Below, in pieces: positions 1 to 5,330 of a stretch of 5,330 nucleotides of DNA; within the stretch, counting starts at the first letter, position 1; each line of letters begins with the position of its first letter. The notes beneath the pieces were generated by a model. The model did no database searches, was not told the DNA's origin, and saw only the letters and a program-made list of their open reading frames with translations. The position numbers were made by a program, and so were the translations under genes. The stretch is from an uncultured Collinsella sp. (GTDB lineage: Bacteria; Actinomycetota; Coriobacteriia; Coriobacteriales; Coriobacteriaceae), in the NCBI GenBank assembly GCA_902465465.1, contig CABQNF010000089.1:1-5330 (forward strand). Direction: 5' to 3'.

Positions 1-280
1 CGACAGGGCCCTCGGCATACTCGGCATAGCCGGGAAAGTTGAGCCCCGCCACAGCCAGACCCGCATCGTTACCGCAATCGAAAAACATGGGATAGTTCTT
101 GTAATCGATGCACATACCGATCACCGCGTGTGCCGCTGTCGCGTCGTCGATAAACGAATACGGAATGTGGAACCCGCGCGGCATCACGCGAACCTGTTGG
201 CCGTAGTCAAAGCTCCAGTCGAGATTGCGGCCCAGATACATGTGGCCAGAATTATCGGTAAATCGAATACTCGTACACAT
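1..280 (-). CDS. bsh: Bile salt hydrolase (choloylglycine hydrolase family), N-terminal 93 codons, runs off left edge
   Basis: An Ntn-hydrolase of the choloylglycine hydrolase family, which removes glycine or taurine from conjugated bile acids in the cytoplasm. The start is ATG at 280, with AGGAGG (minus strand, 285-290) five bases upstream. The protein begins Met-Cys, so Cys2 would be the N-terminal nucleophile once Met1 is removed. Other family catalytic residues are in place: Arg18 and Asp21 in GRNLDWSF (17-24), and Asn81 in AGLNFPGYAEY (78-88), the counterpart of Asn82 in the Clostridium enzyme. An Asn here favours bile salt over penicillin V as substrate, since several penicillin V acylases carry Tyr. 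The sequence resembles the bifidobacterial enzymes. Family length is about 315-330 residues, so roughly 70% lies beyond the window, including the later Asn and Arg of the active site. The family is secure; substrate preference is inferred. Confidence 0.93.
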   Translation of the reverse strand, partial: MCTSIRFTDNSGHMYLGRNLDWSFDYGQQVRVMPRGFHIPYSFIDDATAAHAVIGMCIDYKNYPMFFDCGNDAGLAVAGLNFPGYAEYAEGPV

Positions 281-338
281 AGCGCCTCCTAGCTTTACGT
301 TCTTGCTAATTTCATTGTCTCCAAACAAAAAGGCGCTA
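280..338 (-). promoter_or_regulatory. Leader of the bile salt hydrolase gene with an 8-bp inverted repeat over the ribosome site
   Basis: The Shine-Dalgarno sequence AGGAGG lies at 285-290. An 8-bp perfect inverted repeat, TAGCGCCT at 280-287 and AGGCGCTA at 331-338, would pair the end of the ribosome site and the A of the start codon with a segment about 50 bases upstream. The 43-base loop is AT-rich. No convincing -35/-10 pair was found here, so it is not known whether the upstream arm is transcribed. Confidence 0.3.
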
Positions 339-343
339 AACAC

Positions 344-384
344 AAAAGCCCGGACATGACAACAATGTCATGCCCGGGCCAAAA
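344..384 (-). terminator. Intrinsic terminator of the deformylase-like gene
   Basis: A 14-bp stem pairs 348-361 with 366-379 with one mismatch (A354 against C373) around the 4-base loop ACAA. Read on the minus strand, the stem is followed by TTTT (344-347) and then further T-rich sequence. It starts about 30 bases after the stop codon of the deformylase-like gene and separates it from the bile salt hydrolase gene. On the plus strand no T tract follows, so it acts in the minus direction. Confidence 0.85.
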
Positions 385-411
385 GAGGCGAAGTGCGGTG
401 CTTTGGTCCCC

Positions 412-831
412 TTAGACCAACTTTCCAAGACAGTGGTCGATCATATGCTGGATCATCTGTGCCTCAAAGCCCGCATAGTCGCGGCGGCACTCCTTCATCT
501 TGCCGTCGACAATCTGGTCAAAGGCAACCTTGCACTTGATATAGCGCGTGGACTTGGTGACCTCCTCGTGCGTCAGGCAGCTCTCCTCCATCTTGCTGGC
601 ACCCAGGCCAAACACCAGACGGGGGTTGTAGAGTACGTGGGGTTCGCCGGCATCGTCCAGGTAGACGCAAACCTTCTTGGTAACGCCAATCTGGTTGGCG
701 GCCAAGCAGCCGGCATCATCGAGCGACTTGATGGTATCAATCAGATCCTGAGCGACCGACTCGTCCTCGACAGTCGCAACCTCGCAACGCTGAGACAGGA
801 TAGCCTCGTCGCGGCAGAGCTCTTTAATCAT
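412..831 (-). CDS. Peptide-deformylase-like protein lacking the catalytic glutamate
   Basis: A 139-residue member of the short peptide deformylase class; active members remove formyl groups from N-terminal methionine using a bound metal. I start at ATG 831 because GGAGGA (836-841) sits just upstream and the resulting MIKEL... start fits the family. The in-frame ATG at 843 overlaps that ribosome site and has none of its own. Motif I is GCLAANQIG (41-49) and motif II is ESCLT (83-87), with metal-ligand Cys85 and Ser in place of the usual Gly. Motif III is QHMIDH (128-133), keeping His129 and His133 but with Met130 where HExxH has its catalytic Glu. The codons read CAT ATG ATC GAC CAC, and Glu to Met needs two base changes, so a single sequencing error is unlikely. 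The protein ends six residues after motif III, typical of the short class. Activity is doubtful; metal binding could persist. Confidence 0.87.
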   Translation of the reverse strand: MIKELCRDEAILSQRCEVATVEDESVAQDLIDTIKSLDDAGCLAANQIGVTKKVCVYLDDAGEPHVLYNPRLVFGLGASKMEESCLTHEEVTKSTRYIKCKVAFDQIVDGKMKECRRDYAGFEAQMIQHMIDHCLGKLV

Positions 832-843
832 ACGTTCCTCCAT

Positions 844-1024
844 AGGGGTCGTTGTAACCGCTTAAGTATACGGTACCTACACAATTTCATGCGAAAGATA
901 CCGCCCGTCCGTTACAAACCGCCGAACATCAACATGTGAGGAACACCAACTTCACAAAGGCGATATAGTGGGTGAGTTCGCGTCAATCGGCCTAAACTCG
1001 GGGCCGAACAAGGAAAGGGTATGC
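844..1024. other. Divergent intergenic region between deformylase-like gene and purine permease
   Basis: This non-coding stretch must hold the promoters of both divergent genes. On the plus strand I see two hairpins: 935-941 with 950-956 (7 bp including one G-U pair, 8-base loop) and 987-992 with 1002-1007 (6 bp, 9-base loop). A TATAGT at 964-969 could be a -10 for the permease but has no recognisable -35. The permease ribosome site AAAGGG is at 1014-1019. I looked for a purine riboswitch because of the downstream gene and did not find its conserved junction sequences. Confidence 0.5.
865..870 (-). promoter_or_regulatory. Candidate -10 element for the deformylase-like gene
   Basis: TATACT on the minus strand matches the TATAAT consensus at five of six positions. 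It would place the transcript start near 858, giving a leader of about 27 bases before ATG 831. No good -35 hexamer lies 16-18 bases upstream, so the call rests on the -10 and its position alone. Confidence 0.35.
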
Positions 1025-2335
1025 ATGGACGAACTATTTCACGTCAGCGAGCGCAAGTCCACAATCGGGACCGAACTCCGCGCTGGACTGACAACATTCC
1101 TGGCGATGGCCTACATCATCGCCGTCAACCCCGCGGTGCTCTCGGGTGCTGGCATCGATGCGGGAGCGCTCGCCTGCGCCACCTGCCTGGGCGCCGGCAT
1201 CATGACCATCTGCATGGGCATCTTCGCCAACCGCCCGCTCGCCTGCGCATCGGGCTTAGGCGTCAACGCGATGATCGCTGGAATCACCACCACCGTCTGC
1301 GGCGGTGACTGGCACGTGGCCATGAGCGTCATCTTCCTTGAGGGCGTCGTCATCTTGCTGCTCGTGCTTTGTGGCCTGCGTGAGGCCATCATGGACGCCA
1401 TCCCGGTTGTCCTGCGTCACGCCATCTCGGTGGGTCTGGGCCTGTTCATCGCCATGATTGGCCTGTGCGATGCCGGCATTATCACCGCTGGCGCCGGTAC
1501 ACTCGTCGGTCTGGGCGACATCACCTCCCCCACCTTCATCGTCGGCATCATCTCCATCCTGGTGACGGTCGCCCTCGCCTGCCGTAACGTCCCCGGCTCG
1601 CTGCTCATCGGCATCGTCGTCGCCGTCATCGCCGGTATCCCCCTAGGTGTGACCCAGGCTCCGACCGGTATCATCGCCCCGCTCGATTTCTCGAGCATTG
1701 GTGGCCCCATCGCCGACGCCGGCGGCGTGCCCGCCATCGTCAAGGTCCTTACCGACCCCGCGCTCCTCGTCATCTCGTTCTCGCTGCTCATGAGTGACTT
1801 CTTCGACACCATGGGCACCGCGATGGCCGTGGCCAAGCAGGGCGAGTTCCTCACCGACGACGGCAACGTCGAGAATATCAAGGAGATCCTGATCGTCGAC
1901 TCCGCCGCCGCTGCTGTGGGCGGTTTCATGGGCGTCTCCTCCATCACCACCTTCGTCGAGTCCACCTCTGGCGCTGCCGACGGTGGCCGCACGGGCCTCA
2001 CCTCCGTCACCACCGGCGTGCTGTTCATTCTCGCCGCGTTCTTCTCCCCCATCGTCACCATCGTTTCCAGCGCCGCCACCTGCGGTGCTCTGGTCTACGT
2101 CGGCTACCTCATGATGAGCGAAGCCTCCGAGATCGACTGGTCCGACGTGTCGCAGGGTTTCCCGGCGTTCATGATTGTCGCCGGCGTGCCCTTCACCTAC
2201 TCCATCTCTGCCGGCATTGGCCTGGGCTTCATCGCCTACGTGATCGTCGCGCTCTTTAAGGGCGAGGCCTCCAAGATCAAGCCGCTTATGTGGATCGCAG
2301 CCCTTGCCTTCCTCGTCTACTTCTTCGTGGCGTAA
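1025..2335 (+). CDS. NCS2-family purine (guanine/hypoxanthine/adenine) permease, AzgA/PbuG type
   Basis: A 436-residue inner-membrane transporter of the AzgA branch of the NCS2 family, which imports purine bases, probably by proton symport, for salvage. I start at ATG 1025, which has AAAGGG at 1014-1019. An in-frame GTG at 968 would add 19 polar residues that do not look like this family. Diagnostic stretches are AGLTTFLAMAYIIAVNPAVL (20-39), ASGLGVNA (75-82, counterpart of the APGMGLNA segment in TM3), SDFFDTMGT (257-265, TM8, acidic substrate-site residues) and TTFVESTSGAADGGRTGLT (308-326, TM10 region with Glu312). Hydrophobic segments run through the whole chain, consistent with the family's 14 helices, and the C terminus is short. 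Length matches the family. The gene stands alone, with its own terminator. Which purine is transported cannot be decided from sequence. Confidence 0.95.
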   Translation: MDELFHVSERKSTIGTELRAGLTTFLAMAYIIAVNPAVLSGAGIDAGALACATCLGAGIMTICMGIFANRPLACASGLGVNAMIAGITTTVCGGDWHVAMSVIFLEGVVILLLVLCGLREAIMDAIPVVLRHAISVGLGLFIAMIGLCDAGIITAGAGTLVGLGDITSPTFIVGIISILVTVALACRNVPGSLLIGIVVAVIAGIPLGVTQAPTGIIAPLDFSSIGGPIADAGGVPAIVKVLTDPALLVISFSLLMSDFFDTMGTAMAVAKQGEFLTDDGNVENIKEILIVDSAAAAVGGFMGVSSITTFVESTSGAADGGRTGLTSVTTGVLFILAAFFSPIVTIVSSAATCGALVYVGYLMMSEASEIDWSDVSQGFPAFMIVAGVPFTYSISAGIGLGFIAYVIVALFKGEASKIKPLMWIAALAFLVYFFVA

Positions 2336-2362
2336 CGGCATAGTCTGCTAAAGCAAAACAAC

Positions 2363-2403
2363 AAGGCGCGGAATCGCATCGAGCGGCTCCGCGCCTTTCT
2401 TTT
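2363..2403 (+). terminator. Intrinsic terminator of the purine permease gene
   Basis: A perfect 10-bp stem (AAGGCGCGGA at 2363-2372 with TCCGCGCCTT at 2388-2397) closes a 15-base loop that can itself form a 3-bp inner stem. The T-rich tail TTTCTTTT runs through 2403. It begins 28 bases after the permease stop codon. Confidence 0.92.
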
Positions 2404-2472
2404 AGCGTCTGCCCCCGTGCCAGCGTGCGACAATTGAGGCTGTCAATATCACAACACCGAGAGAAGCCTGCC

Positions 2473-3138
2473 TTGGAAGCGCATCATAAGCAGATAACCG
2501 TTTATTCAGAGTGTGTGGAAGGCGCGCCCGTCATCTACCTCCCCGTGGTTATGGGCGACGGTAGTGAAGTCTACGAGCGCTGCCGAGAGCTCGACTGCCC
2601 GCCGTTCACCCTTGTCGCCATTGGAGGGCTCGATTGGAATCGCGAGCTGAGCCCCTGGGAATGCGACGGAACTATACGAGATGCCGAGCCCTTTGGCGGA
2701 CAGGCTGCTGGTTTTCTTGACGAGTTGTTGAAGCAGATAATCCCCCAGGCCGAATCATCGCTCCCGCAACCGCCCGCCTGGCGCGGCGTTGCCGGCTACT
2801 CGTTGGCGGGTCTTTTTGCACTGTGGGCACTTTGGCAAACAGATGTCTTTGAGCGCGCAGCGAGTGCATCGGGGTCGTTGTGGTTCCCCGGCTTTATCGA
2901 CTACGCGCGCGAGCGCACGATGACAGCTACGCCCGACGCCGCCTATCTGTCGCTCGGTAAAAGGGAAACCAAGACGCCCAACCGCATGATGCGGCACGTA
3001 CTCGACGATACGCGCGCGATGGAAGAGCTGTTTATCGAGCGCGACATCCCAACAACGCTGGAGCTCAACCCCGGCAATCATTTTGCCCAAACTGACCTGC
3101 GCATGGCGCGCGGCATCCACTGGATACTGACGCATTAA
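2473..3138 (+). CDS. Alpha/beta-hydrolase-fold protein, putative esterase (Fes/esterase D-like)
   Basis: A 221-residue cytoplasmic serine hydrolase of the putative-esterase group that includes siderophore and feruloyl esterase relatives; no signal peptide is seen. The nucleophile elbow is GYSLAG (108-113) with Ser110. The catalytic His is probably His203 in the late NPGNHF segment (200-205), and Glu165 in LSLGKRE is a candidate acid. GGLDWNRELSPW (51-62) is a conserved early motif in this group. The start is uncertain. I prefer TTG 2473, just before the first predicted strand, with only a weak GAGAAG upstream. GTG 2425 adds 16 residues but lies about 20 bases from the previous terminator and has no ribosome site. 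The gene is monocistronic between two terminators. The substrate is unknown, and no iron-uptake gene in view supports a siderophore role. Confidence 0.88.
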   Translation: MEAHHKQITVYSECVEGAPVIYLPVVMGDGSEVYERCRELDCPPFTLVAIGGLDWNRELSPWECDGTIRDAEPFGGQAAGFLDELLKQIIPQAESSLPQPPAWRGVAGYSLAGLFALWALWQTDVFERAASASGSLWFPGFIDYARERTMTATPDAAYLSLGKRETKTPNRMMRHVLDDTRAMEELFIERDIPTTLELNPGNHFAQTDLRMARGIHWILTH

Positions 3139-3175
3139 AAATGGCGTCCACGCGTACGCACGGGCGCCATTTTTT
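3137..3175 (+). terminator. Intrinsic terminator of the esterase gene, probably bidirectional
   Basis: The stem pairs ATGGCGTCC (3141-3149) with GGGCGCCAT (3162-3170), with one G-U pair and a 12-base loop, flanked by A5 on the left and T6 on the right. It overlaps the last two bases of the esterase stop codon. Because the left flank is an A run, the minus strand reads a stem followed by TTTTT. The same hairpin could therefore stop transcripts arriving from the methionine-synthase-like gene, for which I found no closer terminator. Confidence 0.9.
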
Positions 3176-3372
3176 GATTTAGCTGAACACAACTACTATT
3201 CGACAGTCTCCTCGAGTTCAGATACGGCGGGCGTCGAGGATTGGGACATGGAAGTCCTTTCATGATGGAAGGGCGATCAGGCATATCGGATAACCTGCCC
3301 GAACGATACGATCCGGACCATTGTACGTGATACGTCATGTCTCGCGCGCGCCGTCACCTGCAAGCGGTAGCG
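3176..3372. other. Intergenic region between converging esterase and methionine-synthase-like genes
   Basis: About 200 bases with no recognisable large gene. It contains the candidate 17-codon ORF, a short direct repeat ATGGAAG (3248-3254 and 3265-3271), and a minus-strand TACAAT (3320-3325) that resembles a -10 but lacks a -35. A 67-codon minus-strand frame crosses it, but its arginine- and proline-rich composition and its overlap with the terminator argue against it being a gene. Confidence 0.5.
3196..3249 (-). CDS. Candidate 17-codon small ORF downstream of the methionine-synthase-like gene
   Basis: ATG at 3249 has AAAGGA (3255-3260) five bases upstream and reads MSQSSTPAVSELEETVE before TAG at 3196-3198. 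The peptide is acidic and serine/threonine-rich. An in-frame TGA a short way upstream rules out a longer form. It lies 123 bases beyond the methionine-synthase-like stop codon and ends about 20 bases before the shared terminator, so it would be in that gene's 3' tail or in its own short transcript. GGAC and GTCC flank the start region and could form a 4-bp hairpin over it. I recognise no homologue; an ORF this short can arise by chance. Confidence 0.25.
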   Translation of the reverse strand: MSQSSTPAVSELEETVE

Positions 3373-4506
3373 TTACTTCCAAACGCGCTCGGCAATGCGC
3401 TTGACCAGCGCGATCTTTGCCCACTGTTCGTCCTCGGTCAGCTTGTTGCCAATCTCGCAGCTGGCAAAGCCGCACTGGGGCGACAGGTACAGGTTCTCGA
3501 GCGGCACATACTTTGCGGCCTCGTGGATACGTTCGACGATAACGTCCTCGTCCTCAAGCTCAGCCGCCTTGGTGGTCACCAGGCCCAGCACGACCTTCTT
3601 GCCGGGAGCAACGTACTTGAGCGGCTCAAAGCCACCGGCGCGCGGCGTGTCGAACTCCAGATAGAACGCATCGACATTCTCATGTGCGAACAGATACGGA
3701 GCGATAGGGTCGTAGCCGCCTTCAAAAGCGTAGGTGGAGTGGTAGTTGCCGCGGCACACGTGCGTGTTGATAACCAGATCGTCGGGCTTGCCCGCGATGG
3801 CGGCATTGTTGAGCGCCACGCCCAGCTCGCTCACCTTTTGCAGGTCAACCGGGCTCATGCCGGTCTTGGACACAAAGTCGGTATCGCAATAGATGCCCCA
3901 GGTGCAGTCATCAAATTGGATGTTGCGGCAGCCTGCTGCGTACAGGTCGGCGATCACCGTGCGATAAGCGGCCGCAATGGCGTCGGCAAGTTCCTCATCG
4001 GTCTTATAGACAGCGCGCAGGCTCTCCTGCTGGCCGTCGCAGCGATCGAGCGTGACCTCAGAGAACGTCTGGATCGGCGCCGGAATGGTCTGGCGTGCGA
4101 CCTGGCCCTCCCCCTCAAGCGCCTTGACGAACTTAAAATGCTCGACGAACGGGTGGTTCTCGCCGCTAATGGGACCAGTAACCACGGCGGTGTCGGCCGT
4201 CGTCTCCTCATCATGGAACATATAACCCGTGCGTGAGGTGCGGCGCTCAATGCCGTTAAGGCCCCACATAAAATCGAGGTGCCAGTAGCTGCGGCGGAAC
4301 TCGCCATCGGTGATCACCTGCAGGCCGGCGGCCTTCTGCTTGGCCACCAAATCGCGAATGGCATCGTCCTCGACGGCCTTAAGGCCGGAAGCGTCGAGTT
4401 TACCCGCGACATAGGCGGCACGGGCGTCCTTTACAGCCTGCGGACGAAGAAAGCTGCCGACGATATCGGCGCGAAACGGCGCGTTCGGTTGAATCGAAGT
4501 GCTCAT
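3373..4506 (-). CDS. Cobalamin-independent methionine synthase-like protein (YxjG/YxjH type, MetE C-terminal domain)
   Basis: A 377-residue cytoplasmic protein consisting of the catalytic half of MetE, as in Bacillus subtilis YxjG/YxjH. The family transfers a methyl group to homocysteine to make methionine through a zinc-activated thiolate. I start at ATG 4506, with AAAGGGAGA (4512-4520) upstream; ATG 4524 overlaps that site. The zinc ligands of the MetE fold are present: His249 and Cys251 in NTHVCRG, Glu284 in YLEFD, and Cys345 in SPQCGF. VGSFLRP (16-22), TDGEFRR (66-72), IQFDD (196-200, substrate-binding acid) and GLVTTK (308-313) are further family motifs. Full MetE is about 750 residues, but the single-domain length is normal for this subgroup and is not a truncation. 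The methyl donor is uncertain, because the folate-binding N-terminal half is absent. The upstream LysR gene and dyads suggest methionine control. Confidence 0.93.
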   Translation of the reverse strand: MSTSIQPNAPFRADIVGSFLRPQAVKDARAAYVAGKLDASGLKAVEDDAIRDLVAKQKAAGLQVITDGEFRRSYWHLDFMWGLNGIERRTSRTGYMFHDEETTADTAVVTGPISGENHPFVEHFKFVKALEGEGQVARQTIPAPIQTFSEVTLDRCDGQQESLRAVYKTDEELADAIAAAYRTVIADLYAAGCRNIQFDDCTWGIYCDTDFVSKTGMSPVDLQKVSELGVALNNAAIAGKPDDLVINTHVCRGNYHSTYAFEGGYDPIAPYLFAHENVDAFYLEFDTPRAGGFEPLKYVAPGKKVVLGLVTTKAAELEDEDVIVERIHEAAKYVPLENLYLSPQCGFASCEIGNKLTEDEQWAKIALVKRIAERVWK

Positions 4507-4544
4507 AGATATCTCCCTTTGCATTGGTTGCTTTACTGGGACAG

Positions 4545-4573
4545 AGTATGAGCGCTCATATGACCATCGTAAA
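4545..4573 (-). promoter_or_regulatory. Candidate promoter of the methionine-synthase-like gene
   Basis: On the minus strand, TTTACG (4568-4573) and CATACT (4545-4550) are separated by exactly 17 bases. Each matches its consensus at four of six positions, so the promoter would be weak and in need of an activator. It predicts a start near 4538 and a leader of about 32 bases. An alternative -10, TATATT at 4573-4578, would start transcription near 4566 with no good -35. Confidence 0.4.
4547..4560. promoter_or_regulatory. Perfect 14-bp palindrome TATGAGCGCTCATA, candidate operator
   Basis: The 14 bases are fully self-complementary. They overlap the -10 element and spacer of the candidate promoter of the methionine-synthase-like gene, a position typical of repressor operators. 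Alternatively this could be a promoter-proximal LysR contact site. I do not recognise the sequence as a known operator. Confidence 0.4.
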
Positions 4574-4592
4574 ATATACGTTTATAACAGTT

Positions 4593-4615
4593 TGATATAG
4601 ATGTTTCCTATATCA
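4593..4615. promoter_or_regulatory. LysR-type operator candidate, MET-box-like inverted repeat
   Basis: TGATATAG (4593-4600) and CTATATCA (4608-4615) are perfect inverted repeats around a 7-base spacer, in AT-rich DNA. The core TATAG-N7-CTATA has the T-N11-A geometry of LysR-type sites and the same arms and spacing as the streptococcal MetR/MtaR MET-box as I remember it. Its centre is about 66 bases upstream of the predicted start, the usual recognition-site position for LysR activators. The adjacent LysR gene is the obvious candidate ligand. Confidence 0.6.
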
Positions 4616-4661
4616 GTCTGGACTGTCATAAAGAGACTTGAACCGTGCGGAGCACAGCAGC

Positions 4662-5330
4662 CTAGATATGCTGACGAATCGCGTCGATATAGGCCCGACC
4701 GTAGCGCGTAAGCGTCGTGTTCTTGCGCGTGATGATGCCAATCTCCATGTACTCGTCCACGTCGAGCGGAATCGAGATAATGCCGGGGCCGTTGAGCTCG
4801 TGGCTGATCACGCCCGAGCATACCGTGTAGCCGTTGAGGCCCATGGCCAAATTGAACAACGTCGCACGGTCGCGCACGCGGATATTTTTGCGACGCTCGA
4901 ACGTCGAGGTCAGCTCCTCGGAATAGTAAAACGAGTTGTAGCTGCCCTGCTCGTAGGACAGGAACGGGTAGTCTTCCAGATCCTCGAGCGTCACGCTGGA
5001 GCGGTCCGCCAGCGGATGGTCGGCGCAGACGAAGACATGCGGCGTGGCGCAGAAGAGTCCTTCGAACACGAGCTCGTTGGCCACCAGCATGCGCTCGATG
5101 ACCTCGCGATTGTGCTCCGACAGATACAGGATGCCGAGCTCGCTTTTCATATGCGCGACATCCTCGATAATCTCGTGGGTCTGCTCCTCGCGCAGGGTAA
5201 AGTCGTAACGCGCAGCATCGAACTCGCGAATCACGTCTACAAACGCGTTAACGGCAAAGGAATAATGCTGGCAGCTCACACTAAAGTGCGGCACCTGCTC
5301 GGACGTGCCTTTGTACTTGCCCTCGAGTAG
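4662..5330 (-). CDS. LysR-family transcriptional regulator, effector-binding domain; N terminus beyond right edge
   Basis: Reading continues in frame from the right edge (codons LLEGKYKGTSEQ, 5330-5295) into the stop at 4662-4664, giving 222 visible residues. LysR proteins are about 300 residues, so the missing part is the winged helix-turn-helix and linker. A GTG at 5294 is therefore internal, not a start. Visible parts fit the periplasmic-binding-protein-like effector domain: first strand and helix (VPHFSVSCQHYSFAVNAFVD), the middle LGILYLSEHN, a cluster around VFVCADHPLADRSSVTLEDL, and GLNGYTVCSGVIS near the end. It is co-directional with the methionine-synthase-like gene, 155 bases upstream of it, with only weak hairpins between, so read-through is possible. 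I infer methionine- or sulfur-linked control of that gene, with homocysteine or a related compound as possible effector. Confidence 0.9.
   Translation of the reverse strand, partial: LLEGKYKGTSEQVPHFSVSCQHYSFAVNAFVDVIREFDAARYDFTLREEQTHEIIEDVAHMKSELGILYLSEHNREVIERMLVANELVFEGLFCATPHVFVCADHPLADRSSVTLEDLEDYPFLSYEQGSYNSFYYSEELTSTFERRKNIRVRDRATLFNLAMGLNGYTVCSGVISHELNGPGIISIPLDVDEYMEIGIITRKNTTLTRYGRAYIDAIRQHI

Noticed and set aside
370..939. 189-codon plus-strand frame over the deformylase-like gene
   Set aside because: It begins inside the terminator stem, lacks a ribosome site and is antisense to a conserved gene.
844..1024. Purine riboswitch upstream of the permease
   Set aside because: The conserved three-way-junction sequences and kissing loops of the purine aptamer are not present.
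1417..2341. Two long minus-strand open frames opposite the purine permease
   Set aside because: One is Met/Thr/Pro-rich and the other His/Asp/Gly-rich, both typical of complements of GC-rich membrane-protein codons; the permease frame is unmistakable.
3337..4236. 299-codon plus-strand open frame opposite the methionine-synthase-like gene
   Set aside because: It is antisense to a clear family member with all zinc ligands, has no ribosome site, and its composition is what reversed GC-rich codons give.
4643..4657. Terminator after the LysR gene
   Set aside because: The stem is only 6 bp with one G-U pair and a 3-base loop, and no proper T run follows on the minus strand.
4507..4661. SAM riboswitch or T-box upstream of the methionine-synthase-like gene
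   Set aside because: No conserved S-box core or T-box sequence is present, and the region is dominated by DNA dyads more consistent with protein operators.
4582..4821. 79-codon minus-strand frame overlapping the end of the LysR gene
   Set aside because: Out of frame with the LysR coding sequence, no ribosome site, low-quality composition.
4638..5330. Plus-strand open frame opposite the LysR gene
   Set aside because: The minus strand carries a recognisable LysR effector domain that reads through the window edge; the plus frame matches no family I know.

Overview
The window looks like chromosomal DNA of a GC-rich, gut-associated actinobacterium of the Coriobacteriia, with Collinsella the best guess. 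This rests on the GC-rich coding sequence, AGGAGG/AAAGGG-type ribosome sites, a Gram-positive type bile salt hydrolase, a short-class deformylase-like protein and a YxjG-type methionine synthase. The genus is inference; no marker gene is present. I found no tRNA, rRNA, CRISPR array, insertion sequence or phage gene.

Layout from left to right. (1) The N-terminal 93 codons of a bile salt hydrolase lie on the minus strand, running off the left edge. (2) A minus-strand peptide-deformylase-like gene follows, closed by a strong hairpin terminator; the catalytic glutamate of its HExxH motif is methionine. (3) A divergent 193-bp intergenic region precedes a plus-strand AzgA/PbuG-type purine permease with its own terminator. 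(4) A plus-strand alpha/beta-hydrolase of the putative esterase type ends at a terminator that should work in both directions. (5) About 200 bp of mostly noncoding DNA contains a 17-codon candidate small ORF on the minus strand. (6) A minus-strand, cobalamin-independent methionine-synthase-like gene of the YxjG/YxjH type is preceded by an AT-rich 155-bp control region. (7) A minus-strand LysR-family regulator runs off the right edge, so its DNA-binding domain is outside the window.

The most coherent unit is LysR regulator, control region and methionine-synthase-like enzyme. The control region has a perfect 8-bp inverted repeat containing TATAG-N7-CTATA, which resembles the MET-box I recall for streptococcal MetR/MtaR. 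It is centred about 66 bp upstream of the start site predicted from a 17-bp-spaced promoter, where LysR-type activators usually bind. A perfect 14-bp palindrome overlaps the -10 of that promoter. I infer a methionine- or sulfur-responsive module. The other genes appear to be single transcription units. The window is largely ordinary; the points most worth checking are the degenerate deformylase, the operators ahead of the methionine synthase and the candidate small ORF.
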